Positions 8,740-18,599 of a stretch of DNA of 64,000 nucleotides are shown here, one piece after another. The stretch is from Phycisphaerae bacterium (lineage in GTDB: Bacteria; Planctomycetota; Phycisphaerae; UBA1845; UTPLA1). A program made the translations under genes and the position numbers. Numbering within the stretch: position 1 is the first letter of the stretch; each line of letters begins with the position of its first letter. The stretch is from positions 586,826 to 650,825 of the forward strand of contig JAHBXN010000002.1 in assembly GCA_019636475.1 (NCBI GenBank). The letters run 5' to 3'. Below the pieces are notes generated by a model. That model searched no databases and was not told the DNA's origin. It was given only the letters and a program-made list of their open reading frames with translations.

Positions 8740-9960
8740 TCAGCCACCACGCAGCCAAGCTCGGATTTCGTCGGTTTCCTTTTTCCATTCGGCGCCGATG
8801 CGTTGCTGCAAAAACACGGCGAAGACCAGATCGATGGTCTGTGCGAGATATCGAATCTGTTCGATTCGTTCTTCCGCACGAATGCGCCCGCCTGCCGGAC
8901 CTCCGGCCCCGTCCTCGCCGGCGCGGTCCGTGGCCGAATCGCCGCCGATGCGATCCTCTATCTTTGGCAATTGGGCTGAGGAGACGTTGAACGTTTCGGC
9001 CTGTAGCACAAATGCATACTGTTCACCCTGGCGCGAGATGATCATTCCGGCCTTGCGTGGAAGTTTTCCGGATCGGATCGCGCGGCGCGCCTCGGGCAGG
9101 GTCGTGGGACCTTCGCAGGTGATGACTTCCTTGCCGGTCTGCGCCCGCGGGCACTCGAGGGCGAGTTGCTTGACAATCATGATTGCCGCTTCGGTACCGT
9201 CAGGCAGTTCGAGCGTGTCGCCGCGCTCGGCCAACTGAAACCACAGCCAAAGCAGGAACTCGTTGCCGAGGAAATCGCGTGAGTTCGGATCGCCGGATGT
9301 CCAGTACACCTCCGGCTCGCCGTGTTCTTCAGCGGGGTCAACGAACAGCGTCGGCGTCAGATTTTCGAGCTTGCGGCCCGCCGCCTTCTGCTCGGCCCAC
9401 GCGGCGGCCCGTTCACCGGCGGTCATCGGCTCAAGTCGCTTGGAGAATGTGTCGCGGAACAGAACGTGCAATCGCTCGTGAACGGCCGGCGACGTCGCTG
9501 CTGAATAGAGCACGTCATTCCGCGAATCCAGCAGGACGGGAAACTGCCGCTGCGAAAGATATCGGCCCTGCTTGATTTCTGATTCCGCACGTTTCCTGGC
9601 GGCCTCTTTCGCCTGGCGCTTCAGTTTGCCGAGGCCACGACCCGGGGTGCGCTCACGCAGGAGCGATTCGAGTTCGAGCTGTGAATAGGCGCGAAGCAGA
9701 TCGGGTGGAATTCGCGCGGCGTCAATCCGCAGCCCGGCATGAACACAATCGAGCAGCACGTTTTTTTCCACGTCGAAGTCGAGATCAAGCAGATGGCGCC
9801 CGCCGATCCAGCCTGCTTCGACATTGTCGGAACGCTGGACACGTTCCGCGCCGATTCGATGCTGCCTGAATTTCTCGATCAGATTCTCATCCAATCGCTT
9901 TGGTCCGCCGCCCGCAATGCGAAACCGCGAAAAGCTGACCGTTCCTGAAAGAAAGGGCAT
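8740..9960 (-). CDS. RdgC-like protein (recombination-associated family)
   Basis: Encodes 406 residues, starting MPFLSGTVSFSRFRIAGG. The overall pattern matches planctomycete proteins assigned to the RdgC family: a short N-terminal beta region, GWIGGRHLLDLDF, a basic KLKRQAKEAARKRAESE helix, LDSRNDVLYSAATSP, and LHVLFRDTFSKRLEPMT. RdgC of proteobacteria binds double-stranded DNA as a ring and restrains RecA; planctomycete members are divergent and their role is untested. The C-terminus (about residues 340-406) has a Gly/Asp-rich linker then a helical segment. My assignment is from memory of the family and is moderate. The flavin reductase gene follows on the same strand. Confidence 0.55.
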   Translation of the reverse strand: MPFLSGTVSFSRFRIAGGGPKRLDENLIEKFRQHRIGAERVQRSDNVEAGWIGGRHLLDLDFDVEKNVLLDCVHAGLRIDAARIPPDLLRAYSQLELESLLRERTPGRGLGKLKRQAKEAARKRAESEIKQGRYLSQRQFPVLLDSRNDVLYSAATSPAVHERLHVLFRDTFSKRLEPMTAGERAAAWAEQKAAGRKLENLTPTLFVDPAEEHGEPEVYWTSGDPNSRDFLGNEFLLWLWFQLAERGDTLELPDGTEAAIMIVKQLALECPRAQTGKEVITCEGPTTLPEARRAIRSGKLPRKAGMIISRQGEQYAFVLQAETFNVSSAQLPKIEDRIGGDSATDRAGEDGAGGPAGGRIRAEERIEQIRYLAQTIDLVFAVFLQQRIGAEWKKETDEIRAWLRGG

Positions 9961-10140
9961 GATTAACCTCGAAGATTCGTCCGGTGGCGAAAATGAGCCG
10001 GGTCGGGGATGCTATGTGTCTGACGGCAGACCGTCAAATCATGTGTGATGCGTTCGCCGGCACCGGGATCAATTGATCGGGTGGTCCGCGGCTTCGCATC
10101 GAATCCGGGGATGGTAAATTCATCGTTACGGGGAAACTTC

Positions 10141-11475
10141 ATGGCGTTGATGATCAGCGTTTCAGGCGTACGAGGACTGGTCGGCAAGACATTGACGCCA
10201 ACGCTCGCCACGGAAATGGGCGCGGCATTTGGATCGCATCTTGGCGGCGGCAAGGTCGTGATCGGTCGCGACTCTCGACCGAGCGGGCCGATGGTGCAAA
10301 GCGGCATTGTGAGCGGGCTGCTCGCGACGGGCTGTTCGACCATCGAACTCGGCGTGGTGACCACGCCCGGCACCGCGATGATGATCCGCGAGCTCGGCGC
10401 AGCGGGCGGGGTGGTTCTCACGGCAAGTCATAATCCGGGCGAATGGAACGGCATCAAGTTCCTGACGGCCGAGGGCATTGCGCCGCCGCCAGAGTTGGCG
10501 CATGCTATTTTCGCGCGTTATCACGCGAAGGATTTTCGCTACGTCGGGCCCGAGGCGACAGGCACGCACACGGCCGACGCTTCGACGCACGATCGGCACG
10601 TCCGCAAGGTGCTGGCGGTCTCTGCCGTGGATGCCATCCGCAAGAGGCGTCCGCGCGTCGTACTGGACAGTGTCAACGGCGCGGGGGGCATCGGCGGCGT
10701 CATGCTGCTCAATGAGCTGGGCTGTGACGTTGTGCCGATGAACAACGAACCGAATGGCCGATTCGCCCACACGCCGGAGCCAACCGCCGAGAATCTCGTC
10801 ACGCTGTGCGAGGCTGTGAAAACGCACCGTGCCGATATCGGGTTTGCCCAGGACCCTGATGCTGATCGACTGGCGATTGTGGATGAAACCGGCCGCTACA
10901 TCGGTGAAGAGTACACCGTGGCGCTTGTTGCGAAATTCCTCTTTTCTCAGAAGCCCGGTCCGGTCGCGGTCAACCTGTCCACATCACGCATGATCGACGA
11001 CCTGGCGAAGGCGGCCGGGGGTGAGGCCCGCGTCCATCGGACCGCAGTGGGTGAAGCGAACGTTGCGAAGGCGATTCAGGAGCATGGCTGCCTCTTCGGC
11101 GGCGAGGGCAACGGCGGAGTCATTGATCCGCGCGTGGTCATGACACGCGACAGCTTCGTGGGTATGGGACACGTGCTGAGCCTGCTGGCGACGGACGGAC
11201 GGCCGCTATCGATTATTGCGAACGAGATTCCGCGATATGTCATGGTGAAGCAGAAGTACGAGATGTCACAGGAAAAGATAGCGCCTTGGCTCGATCGCGT
11301 CAGGAAGATCACCACCGGCAGAGTGAACGACGCCGACGGCGTACGTATTGACTGGCCCGAAGGCTGGGTGCATGTGCGCCCGTCCAATACAGAGCCGATC
11401 GCCCGCGTGATCTCAGAAGCGGCCGACGAGGAGACCGCCCGCGAACTGGCGGATCGCGCGGCCAGACTGCGATAG
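10141..11475 (+). CDS. Phosphohexomutase (phosphoglucosamine/phosphomannomutase type)
   Basis: Encodes 444 residues. The start at 10141 gives MALMISVSGVRGLVG, the usual opening of the alpha-D-phosphohexomutase superfamily; the ORF extending upstream to 10045 has no family character. The phosphoserine loop is TASHNPGEWNG, the magnesium loop is DPDADRLA, the sugar-recognition loop is GEGNGG, and the C-terminal phosphate-binding loop is RPSNTEP. The substrate could be glucosamine phosphate (cell-wall precursor route) or mannose/glucose phosphate; the SVSGVRG opening leaves this open. A second, larger member of the superfamily is at 43496-45286. Confidence 0.9.
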   Translation: MALMISVSGVRGLVGKTLTPTLATEMGAAFGSHLGGGKVVIGRDSRPSGPMVQSGIVSGLLATGCSTIELGVVTTPGTAMMIRELGAAGGVVLTASHNPGEWNGIKFLTAEGIAPPPELAHAIFARYHAKDFRYVGPEATGTHTADASTHDRHVRKVLAVSAVDAIRKRRPRVVLDSVNGAGGIGGVMLLNELGCDVVPMNNEPNGRFAHTPEPTAENLVTLCEAVKTHRADIGFAQDPDADRLAIVDETGRYIGEEYTVALVAKFLFSQKPGPVAVNLSTSRMIDDLAKAAGGEARVHRTAVGEANVAKAIQEHGCLFGGEGNGGVIDPRVVMTRDSFVGMGHVLSLLATDGRPLSIIANEIPRYVMVKQKYEMSQEKIAPWLDRVRKITTGRVNDADGVRIDWPEGWVHVRPSNTEPIARVISEAADEETARELADRAARLR

Positions 11476-11487
11476 AGTTGCTACCGG

Positions 11488-12738
11488 TTACTCCGGATTT
11501 TCCCATCGCGCGAGGGCGTCCTGGTTCGCTGACTGACCGATAAGGCAGCCGAAGACATCGGGGCGCGCGTCTCCATCGAAGTCCAGTAACAGGATTCTGC
11601 CGGCATTCACTCCGGTGGGCAAGTCGATCAGGTTGTTCTCGATCCACTGATTTGTCACTGTGCCGACCGGCGTGAACCAACGGAGCGATCCCGGATTTCT
11701 AGACGAAACGACGATATCCAACTGCCCGTTGCCATCGATGTCGGCAATCGCAATGTCAGCCGGCGTGGCGGCGGCGTATTGAGTGATCAGGAAACCGGAC
11801 CACGCATCCGCTGGATTCTGAGGACGAACATACCAGCCGACCTGGCGTCCAGTGGGATTAGTCACCACCACATCGGGACGGCCATCGGCGTTGAGGTCGC
11901 CGATTGCAAGCCGCGTCGCGGCGGCAACGTTGCCGATGGTGAACTTCGTCCATGCCTGGCTTACGGGGTTCGAGGGATTCTGGTACCACGCGACACGGGC
12001 GCTGGTCTCTTGCGGCGCCGTCGAGTAGATGTCGATTTTTCCGTCCCCATTGATGTCGGCCACGGCGAGCGACGCCGCGCCGGCCCGTGTCGTCGCATCG
12101 ATATCAATCCGTTGCCAACCGACTCCGTTCGCAATGTTGGCGGCGGGACTTGAGAACCAGCAGAGCCTTCCCGGCTCCTGACCGCACGCCACAATATCCG
12201 GGCCGTTCGCGTCGTCGATGTTTGCAATAGCCACGTCGTTCCACGGACCGACGGTGTTACCGGTTGAGTTCGCGATCTCGAACGCATTCCAATTTGCAGC
12301 CTGACGCGGATTGGCCGGCCCCGGCAGATACACCACGCGATCCGTACAGGCCGCGACAAGGTCGAGACGATCGTCGCCGTTCACGTCGCCCACGGCAAGC
12401 TTCACCGCGCCGGCCACATTGTCACCTTCGATGAGCGTGACCGGGGTGAACGTATTATCCGCCTGCCGAAACAGAATCACGATACGAGGTGGCGAGGTAT
12501 CGAGCCCCTGATAGGCCACGGCGATGTCGACCCGACTGTCCCCATCGAAATCGCCGGCGACGATCGCGCTGGGACTGACGCCCGCATTGGTGCTTACCGC
12601 CGTTTGGGTCCATGCGGCGCGCCTGGGGAATCCGGTACCCAGATTGGCGCAATCAGCGCCGCCGCAAACGGGCATGGCTGCCAGTACCAGCAGAGCACGG
12701 AGCCTGCCAATCATTTTCTTCCATCGAAAATCGTTCAT
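11488..12738 (-). CDS. Exported FG-GAP/VCBS repeat protein
   Basis: Encodes 416 residues from the ATG at 12738, which places a basic segment and hydrophobic signal peptide (LRALLVLAAMPVCG) at the N-terminus. The mature protein is built of about seven repeats with the consensus DxNGDGxxDIV or close (DFDGDSRVDIAVA, DVNGDDRLDLVAA, DINGDGKIDIYST, DLNADGRPDVVVT, DIDGNGQLDIVVS, DFDGDARPDVFGC). These calcium-binding FG-GAP/VCBS repeats form an integrin-like beta-propeller, here exported to the periplasm or cell surface. Ligand unknown. It overlaps no neighbour and is convergent with the phosphohexomutase gene. Confidence 0.85.
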   Translation of the reverse strand: MNDFRWKKMIGRLRALLVLAAMPVCGGADCANLGTGFPRRAAWTQTAVSTNAGVSPSAIVAGDFDGDSRVDIAVAYQGLDTSPPRIVILFRQADNTFTPVTLIEGDNVAGAVKLAVGDVNGDDRLDLVAACTDRVVYLPGPANPRQAANWNAFEIANSTGNTVGPWNDVAIANIDDANGPDIVACGQEPGRLCWFSSPAANIANGVGWQRIDIDATTRAGAASLAVADINGDGKIDIYSTAPQETSARVAWYQNPSNPVSQAWTKFTIGNVAAATRLAIGDLNADGRPDVVVTNPTGRQVGWYVRPQNPADAWSGFLITQYAAATPADIAIADIDGNGQLDIVVSSRNPGSLRWFTPVGTVTNQWIENNLIDLPTGVNAGRILLLDFDGDARPDVFGCLIGQSANQDALARWENPE

Positions 12739-12998
12739 GAAATGTGTCCCGTGTGAGCAACGCCGAGTAATTCGCGAGGGCCCGGAGCGACCAATTCGAG
12801 GCAATATACACTGAAACCTGAATCTGCGCCGCAGGTTGGAGGGTGGCGGATTCCGGCACAACGGGGGGCGGGTCGCGGCAGGCCACACAATCCATTCAGT
12901 CCGGCGGGCGTGAAGCACTTGTTTAGCGAATTCGCCGGATCGCTTATCATCCCCGATTCGAGAATCGTATCCACCCCACAACCATCGGAACCGTCTTC

Positions 12999-14333
12999 AT
13001 GCTTGATATCAAATTCATCCGTGAAAACCCCGACACCATCCGGCGAGCGATCGAAGTGAAGCGCGTCCGGTGTGATCTTGATCGACTCCTTGCAGTCGAT
13101 CAGCGCCGGCGCGAGATCCAGCAGGAAGCCGACCATATTCGAAGCCAATCAAACGAGTTGTCGGGTCAGGTCGCCCACTACAAGAATCCCAAGAGCAAGC
13201 TTTACCAGGAGATGCTCGCAAAGGGTCGCAGCGCCGACGACCTGAAGGCCGAAGGCGACAGGCTTGCGGGCGAATCGAGCGGGCTGAAGCAGCGCCTGAA
13301 GGACCTGGAAGCCGAGAGTCAAACCGTCGCCGATGAATTCAAGTCGCTGATGCTTACCGTGCCGCAAGTGCCGTCAGACAAAACTCCGGTCGGCCAGAGC
13401 GACGCGGACAACAAGGAAGTTCGCCGCGTTGGAGAGCCGCGCCGATTCGAATTCGAACCGCTCGATCACGTTGAACTCGGCAGGCGACTCGGCATTCTGG
13501 ACCTTGAGCGCGGCGTCAAAATCGCCGGCACTCGAAACTACCTGCTCCGGGGCGCGGGGAGCCTTCTGCACCAGGCCGTGCTCCGGCTGGCGATGGACAC
13601 GATCACCGCGCGTGGCTTCGAACCTGTGACCGTGCCGGTTCTAGTGCGGGACGAAATGATGTACGGCACCGGCTATTTTCCGGGCGGCGAAGAGCAGGCT
13701 TATCGTTGCGAGCGTGACGGCAAGAGTCTCGTCGGAACCGCGGAAGTGCCGCTGACCGCGATGTATGGCGACGAGATCCTGGACGAATCGCAGCTTCCGA
13801 TGAAATTCGCCGCGCTCTCGACATGTTTCCGCCGGGAGGCGGGCGCCGCGGGGAAGGACACTCACGGCATTTACCGAATCCACCTGTTTGACAAGGTCGA
13901 ACAGGTGGTGCTCTGTCGCGCCGATGACGTTGAAAGCGAGCGTCACCACCATGATATCATCGCGAACGCCGAGGCAGTGCTTCAGGCCCTGGACCTGCCC
14001 TACCGTGTCCTGGCGGTCTGCACCGCAGACATGGGACAGGGCAAAGTCGAGATGTACGACATTGAGACCTGGATGCCGTCACGCAAAAGTTATGGCGAGA
14101 CGCACAGCGCCAGTCGCTTCGGCGATTTTCAGGCCCGGCGGCTGAACCTGCGTTACAAGGATTCGCGGTTGAAGACGAACATTTTCTGCCACACGCTGAA
14201 CAATACGGTCATTGCCAGTCCGCGAATCCTGATTCCGCTGCTTGAGTTGAATCAAAATGCGGACGGCAGCGTGAACGTGCCCCTTGCTTTGCGCGGCTAC
14301 ATGGGCGGAATGGAGCGAATCGGGCCGAAGTGA
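12999..14333 (+). CDS. serS: Seryl-tRNA synthetase
   Basis: Encodes 444 residues beginning MLDIKFIRENPD, the standard SerRS opening. An N-terminal coiled-coil arm (about residues 30-105) that grips the long variable arm of tRNA-Ser is followed by the class II catalytic core: PVLVRDEMMYGTGYFPG, the TAEVPLT loop, motif 2 around FRREAGAAGKDT, and motif 3 near the end. The enzyme charges tRNA-Ser with serine. Motif 3 reads TLNNTVIASPRILIPLLE instead of the more common TLNGSGLAVGR type, and the DFQARR element follows ASRFG rather than SNCG. These look like a lineage variant and not a defect. The glycosyltransferase gene starts 73 bases downstream. Confidence 0.96.
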   Translation: MLDIKFIRENPDTIRRAIEVKRVRCDLDRLLAVDQRRREIQQEADHIRSQSNELSGQVAHYKNPKSKLYQEMLAKGRSADDLKAEGDRLAGESSGLKQRLKDLEAESQTVADEFKSLMLTVPQVPSDKTPVGQSDADNKEVRRVGEPRRFEFEPLDHVELGRRLGILDLERGVKIAGTRNYLLRGAGSLLHQAVLRLAMDTITARGFEPVTVPVLVRDEMMYGTGYFPGGEEQAYRCERDGKSLVGTAEVPLTAMYGDEILDESQLPMKFAALSTCFRREAGAAGKDTHGIYRIHLFDKVEQVVLCRADDVESERHHHDIIANAEAVLQALDLPYRVLAVCTADMGQGKVEMYDIETWMPSRKSYGETHSASRFGDFQARRLNLRYKDSRLKTNIFCHTLNNTVIASPRILIPLLELNQNADGSVNVPLALRGYMGGMERIGPK

Positions 14334-14406
14334 CCCGATTCCGGCTGTCAGCTGCGATGCGGACTGCGTATCATCCTCCGTTGTCGACGGTAGCGAGTGC
14401 CTCCTT

Positions 14407-15615
14407 ATGAGTGTGCTGTTCCCCATCCTGTCGGGCTTCACGACGTTCATTCTTATTGTGTGGATCCTCCGTTTCATTGTGCTCAGCCAGCTCAATCGAA
14501 TTCTCAAGCCGCTTGACGCTTCGATGTATGCCGATGCGGAGGGTGAACTTCCCCGAATGAGCATGATCGTTGCCGCCAAGGATGAGGAAGCGAATATCGA
14601 GCCGTGCCTGCGTTCACTCGCCGCGCAGGATTACCCGAATCTTCAGATCGTCGCGGTGAATGACCGCAGCACCGATTCGACCGGGGCAATCATGGATCGT
14701 CTTTCCGGCGAATTTCTCAATCTTCGCGTCCACCATGTTCACGCACTGCGCCCCGGCTGGTTCGGCAAGAACAATGCCATGCGCGAAGGCGTGGAAATGG
14801 CCGAAGGAGACTGGCTTTGCTTCACGGATGCCGACTGCGTTCAGACCTCTCCTCGCTCTGTTTCAATCGCATTGCGTTACGCCATCGAGAAGAATGCGGA
14901 TTTTATTTCGGTGCTGCCGTCGCATGAGGCGCACGGCTTCTGGGAGCGCGTCGTGCAGCCGGCGTGCAGCGCCGTCATGATCCTCTGGTTCAGCCCGCTC
15001 GTCGTGAACAATCCGAAGCGAAAAACGGCCTATGCAAACGGCGCATTCATGCTGATGAAGCAGTCGTGCTACCGGGCCATCGGAGGACACGAGGCGGTCA
15101 GGGATCAGATCAACGAAGACATGGTCATGGCACGGCGGGCGAAGGAATGCGGACAACGCCTTGTCGTGGTCGGAAACCGCGACCTCTACACCGTTCGAAT
15201 GTACGGCACGCTGGCCCAAACCTGGCGCGGCTGGACGCGAATCTTCTGCGGCTCGTTCAATTCCGTCGCTCGACTGTGGGCGGCCGTCATCGTGCTGGCC
15301 ACCTTCACGTTCACGCCCTGGGTCTCACTGGCATTCGCCGTCATTTCGGACGGTCTGCTGGTCGAGCGGGCCGACCTGGAATCGCTTAAGTACATTTCCA
15401 TCACGGCCTGTGCGATGCAACTGGCGACCATGGCACTTTTCTATTCAATCTCGCGCGTTCGTTTCTTCTACGGACTGGTCTATCCCATCGGCGCCTTGCT
15501 CTCGATGGGCACGCTGCTCAATGCAATTCGCTGCGCATCGGGTATGGGGGAAATCCGGTGGCGCGGCACGACCTATCGCGACGGGGAAATTGCGCCGGAA
15601 ACGTCGGCCGCATGA
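14407..15615 (+). CDS. Family 2 glycosyltransferase, membrane-anchored
   Basis: Encodes 402 residues. The ATG at 14407 gives one N-terminal membrane helix (about residues 5-24), then a GT2 (GT-A fold) catalytic domain: SMIVAAKDEEANIEPCLRS, VNDRSTDST, FTDADC (metal-binding DxD-type), ANGAFMLMK and the downstream INEDMVMARR acid region. WRGWTRIFCG corresponds to the QxxRW-like acceptor loop. Three or four more helices lie at about residues 295-385. The closest described groups are HpnB/ceramide-glucosyltransferase-like enzymes, which transfer sugar to membrane lipids; the acceptor here is unknown. It follows serS on the same strand and is convergent with metG. Confidence 0.85.
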   Translation: MSVLFPILSGFTTFILIVWILRFIVLSQLNRILKPLDASMYADAEGELPRMSMIVAAKDEEANIEPCLRSLAAQDYPNLQIVAVNDRSTDSTGAIMDRLSGEFLNLRVHHVHALRPGWFGKNNAMREGVEMAEGDWLCFTDADCVQTSPRSVSIALRYAIEKNADFISVLPSHEAHGFWERVVQPACSAVMILWFSPLVVNNPKRKTAYANGAFMLMKQSCYRAIGGHEAVRDQINEDMVMARRAKECGQRLVVVGNRDLYTVRMYGTLAQTWRGWTRIFCGSFNSVARLWAAVIVLATFTFTPWVSLAFAVISDGLLVERADLESLKYISITACAMQLATMALFYSISRVRFFYGLVYPIGALLSMGTLLNAIRCASGMGEIRWRGTTYRDGEIAPETSAA

Positions 15616-15710
15616 TTCCCACCCGCAATGCGGCATTGAAACATCTGACTTGAGTGATCCCGAAAAGTGATGCGGATCAACGGCCGTGGACATACGACCG
15701 GCCGATGGAA

Positions 15711-17492
15711 TCACTGTTTCCCATCAGCGACGTCGAAGTCCTTCATCTCGATGCGGGGAAAAAGAACCTCCGGCACAGGGCCGAGGGGGTGCCCCACCGG
15801 CAGCGCCTCGACGGCCCGAGGCCAGACCCACGCATCCTTCGGTATGTTCAGGGAGACGCGAATCTTCTCCGAGGCGAATGGAAGGAACGGCTCGATCAAT
15901 ACGCCCAGGATTCGGACCGCCTGAATGCAGGTGTTCATCGTCGCGGCGCACAGAAGAAGATCGCCCTTGCGAGTCACCCAAGGTTGGCGTGCGTCGAAGT
16001 AGCGATTGCACTCATCAAACAGCTCGCGAATCCTCGTCAGCGCGGATTTGAAACGCATCGCCTCGATCTCCTCGGCGATTATTGCCGGAGCCGCTCGCAG
16101 CCTGCCAAGCAATTCCTGCTCGGCCTCGGCGGATCGCTCGTCCGACGGGACGGCACGACCAAAATCCTCCGTGACGAATTTCTGCCAGCGATTGATGAAG
16201 TTCCCGATTGTGCCGATCAGCTCCTTATTATTCTTCGTGACAAACTCGTCAAAGCTCCACACCGTTCGCTGATTCTCCGGCGCGTTGATCGTGAGATAAT
16301 ATCTCAGTGGATCGGGCTGAAGATGTTTGAGGTATTCGTCGATCCAGACGGCTGTTCCGCGGCTCTTGCTGATTTTCTCCTCTTCCTTTCCGGGAAACCG
16401 GATATTGAGGAAGGAATTGGCGACCACGTTCGCCGGGAGTTGATAGAAGCCCTTCTCCTTCGGGGCGGCATAGGCACTGCCCTTGCTTGCGATTTCCTGG
16501 GCCGTGTACTGCGTGCCGAGCAACATGGCCGGCCAGATCAGCGCATGAAAGACGGTGTTGTCCTCGCCGATGAAGTGGATGATCTTGCAATCGGGATTCT
16601 GCCACCATTCCTTGTAATCCGCCTCGTTTTCGCCGGCTGCCCGGCAGAGCGCGGCGGTGAAGCTGACGTATCCGATCGGCGCGTCAAACCAGACATAGAG
16701 CACTTTGCCCGCCGCGTCGGGATCGTCCAGCGGAACAGGCACGCCCCAGGTCAGGTCGCGCGTCATCGCGCGTTCGGGCAGCCCCTTTTTGATTGCGCCC
16801 ATTGCGAAATTTGTCACCGTCGGCCGCCAGTCCAGAGAAGTCAGGCTGAACCAATCGGCCAGCATGCCCTGAAACTTTGCGAGTTGAAGATACCAGTGGG
16901 TGGTGGATTTCCGCTCCGGCGTGGCTCCGGTGATCACGCTGCGCGGATTTAGCAGCAACAGCGGATCAATTGCGTTCCCGCAGTTCTCGCATTGATCGCC
17001 GGTCGCCTCGGTTGACCCGCATGGTGCGCCATCCTCTTTGTTGTGATAACAGGTGCCCTTCACATAGCGATCCGGCAAAAAGCGGTTGGCCTTCGGATCA
17101 AAAAGCTGCTCGGTCGTTCGCTTCACGAAGTGACCGTTGTCGTGGATACGCCGGAAGAAATCCTGGCTCAGCTTGTTGTGAGTTTCCGTGAATTCGGGTT
17201 GATGCGTACCGCCATAAATGTCGAAGTGAATTCCAAGTCCTTCGAAGGCCGCCTTTTGCAGTTGGTGATATCGCGCGCTCAGTTCGGCCGGCGTCGTTTT
17301 CTCCTTCATGGCTGAGATTTCAATGGCAACGCCGTTGTCATCGCTGCCGCAGATGAAGCGTACGTCGTCGCCATTTGAGCGAAGATATCGCACGAAAATA
17401 TCCGCAGGGAGGTAGGCGCCGGCGATGTGGCCGACATGCAGGCGATTGTTGGAATAAGGCAATGCGCCCGTGACGAGAAATTTGCGCTTCAT
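15711..17492 (-). CDS. metG: Methionyl-tRNA synthetase
   Basis: Encodes 593 residues from the ATG at 17492, preceded by GGAGCAGAT. The HIGH motif is HVGHIAG near residue 20, and KMSKS is KISKSRG at about residue 345. A zinc knuckle region CYHNKEDGAPCGSTEATGD then CENCG matches the four-cysteine form. The C-terminal anticodon-binding helical domain is complete. There is no trailing tRNA-binding (Trbp111/OB) domain, which makes it shorter than the E. coli enzyme, as in many bacteria. It charges both initiator and elongator tRNA-Met. The nearest genes are convergent GT2 and, 200 bases upstream, the alpha/beta hydrolase on the same strand. Confidence 0.96.
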   Translation of the reverse strand: MKRKFLVTGALPYSNNRLHVGHIAGAYLPADIFVRYLRSNGDDVRFICGSDDNGVAIEISAMKEKTTPAELSARYHQLQKAAFEGLGIHFDIYGGTHQPEFTETHNKLSQDFFRRIHDNGHFVKRTTEQLFDPKANRFLPDRYVKGTCYHNKEDGAPCGSTEATGDQCENCGNAIDPLLLLNPRSVITGATPERKSTTHWYLQLAKFQGMLADWFSLTSLDWRPTVTNFAMGAIKKGLPERAMTRDLTWGVPVPLDDPDAAGKVLYVWFDAPIGYVSFTAALCRAAGENEADYKEWWQNPDCKIIHFIGEDNTVFHALIWPAMLLGTQYTAQEIASKGSAYAAPKEKGFYQLPANVVANSFLNIRFPGKEEEKISKSRGTAVWIDEYLKHLQPDPLRYYLTINAPENQRTVWSFDEFVTKNNKELIGTIGNFINRWQKFVTEDFGRAVPSDERSAEAEQELLGRLRAAPAIIAEEIEAMRFKSALTRIRELFDECNRYFDARQPWVTRKGDLLLCAATMNTCIQAVRILGVLIEPFLPFASEKIRVSLNIPKDAWVWPRAVEALPVGHPLGPVPEVLFPRIEMKDFDVADGKQ

Positions 17493-17693
17493 ATCTGCTC
17501 CGAAGGCTGGTCGCGAATGGGACTGGTCCATCGCGCGGCGTATTATGCAGCGACACCCTTCGAGGGGCCAGTGAAGGCGCTTCAATCGAATCCTGAGCGG
17601 TAGGCGGGCTGCCGATGCGGGACGCGCCGTCGTGCGAATCGCGACGCGCGGATTTCGCGCGGATCACATGATCCACCGCCGGCGGTGGCGCGG

Positions 17694-18599
17694 TCAGGCT
17701 CTTTCGACGATCCAGTTCACCATGTCTTCGAAGAAAGGATCCGCGTGGCGTTCGAATTCCAGGGTGTGGCCGCCCTCGGGATATTCCGTGACGCGCCGAT
17801 CGGGCGACGGAAGGGATCGAAACCACGCCTTTGTTCTCTCGTTGTCGATGATGCGATCGCGTCCCGCGAGCATGAGGTGCATCGGGCTGCGGAATGCCGC
17901 CTGGTGAAAAGTGCGGATGTGCTTGTCAAGGCGACGCGACGTCAGGAGAAACGCCGCCGACACCTGAAGCAGCTTGAGCGAGTCTCGATTGACGAAATCA
18001 ATCCGCTCAGGGTTCTCCGTGAAGTATGCCGCATCGTTCAGCGGGATGTCGTGCAGCCGTTCGCGATCGTTCATCATGGAGATGCCGACGCGGAATTTTT
18101 CCATCATCGTCAGGTCGATCCGCGGGAACAGACCCGGACCGACAAGTGTCACTGTCTTAACACTTTCCGGCGCATCCTGCGCCAATTGAACCGCCTGCTT
18201 GCCTCCCCAGCTCACGCCGAGGAGGTGCGCGTCTGTCGCACCGACGTCGCTTTTCAGCACGTTGAGCAAATGCAGGTTGTCCTCAAGGCACTGGTCAAGA
18301 GACGAGAAATGCCCTTTGGGGGGGGCGTTCAACCCACTGCCCCGGCGATCGGGCATCAAGACCGCGAACCCTGCGGCCGCAAGGCGCCGCCCCGATTCCT
18401 CATACCAGCCGCCGTGCGACTGGATGCCGTGAAAATAGAGCACGGCGCCGCGCGGGCGCGCCGGTCGCCACCAGCGAACATGGGTAAGGGTTCCGTCGGC
18501 GAGTTCCACCAGTTCAATCGTCGGATCCTGTGGCGTCATTGGCTTTAGATTAGAGGAGTGGGCCGCCCGCGAATCAAGCGGAGCGTGCCAGGACGTCAT
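17694..18599 (-). CDS. Alpha/beta hydrolase (lysophospholipase/monoacylglycerol lipase-like)
   Basis: Encodes 301 residues from the ATG at 18599, whose A is shared with the TGA of the cardiolipin synthase gene (TGATG), suggesting translational coupling. A second candidate start is the ATG at 18539 (281 residues), which begins closer to the conserved domain. The fold signature is clear: oxyanion strand LYFHGIQSHGG, nucleophile elbow GVSWGG, acid in LAGRDRII and catalytic His in GGHTLEF. The pattern resembles PldB/monoglyceride lipase enzymes that cleave acyl glycerols or lysophospholipids. Coupling with cardiolipin synthase fits a role in phospholipid turnover, but this is inference. Confidence 0.8.
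   Translation of the reverse strand: MTSWHAPLDSRAAHSSNLKPMTPQDPTIELVELADGTLTHVRWWRPARPRGAVLYFHGIQSHGGWYEESGRRLAAAGFAVLMPDRRGSGLNAPPKGHFSSLDQCLEDNLHLLNVLKSDVGATDAHLLGVSWGGKQAVQLAQDAPESVKTVTLVGPGLFPRIDLTMMEKFRVGISMMNDRERLHDIPLNDAAYFTENPERIDFVNRDSLKLLQVSAAFLLTSRRLDKHIRTFHQAAFRSPMHLMLAGRDRIIDNERTKAWFRSLPSPDRRVTEYPEGGHTLEFERHADPFFEDMVNWIVERA

Noticed and set aside
15654..16952. A 432-codon open frame on the plus strand
   Set aside because: It lies wholly antisense to metG, and its sequence has no protein-family character; long antisense frames are common in GC-rich DNA.
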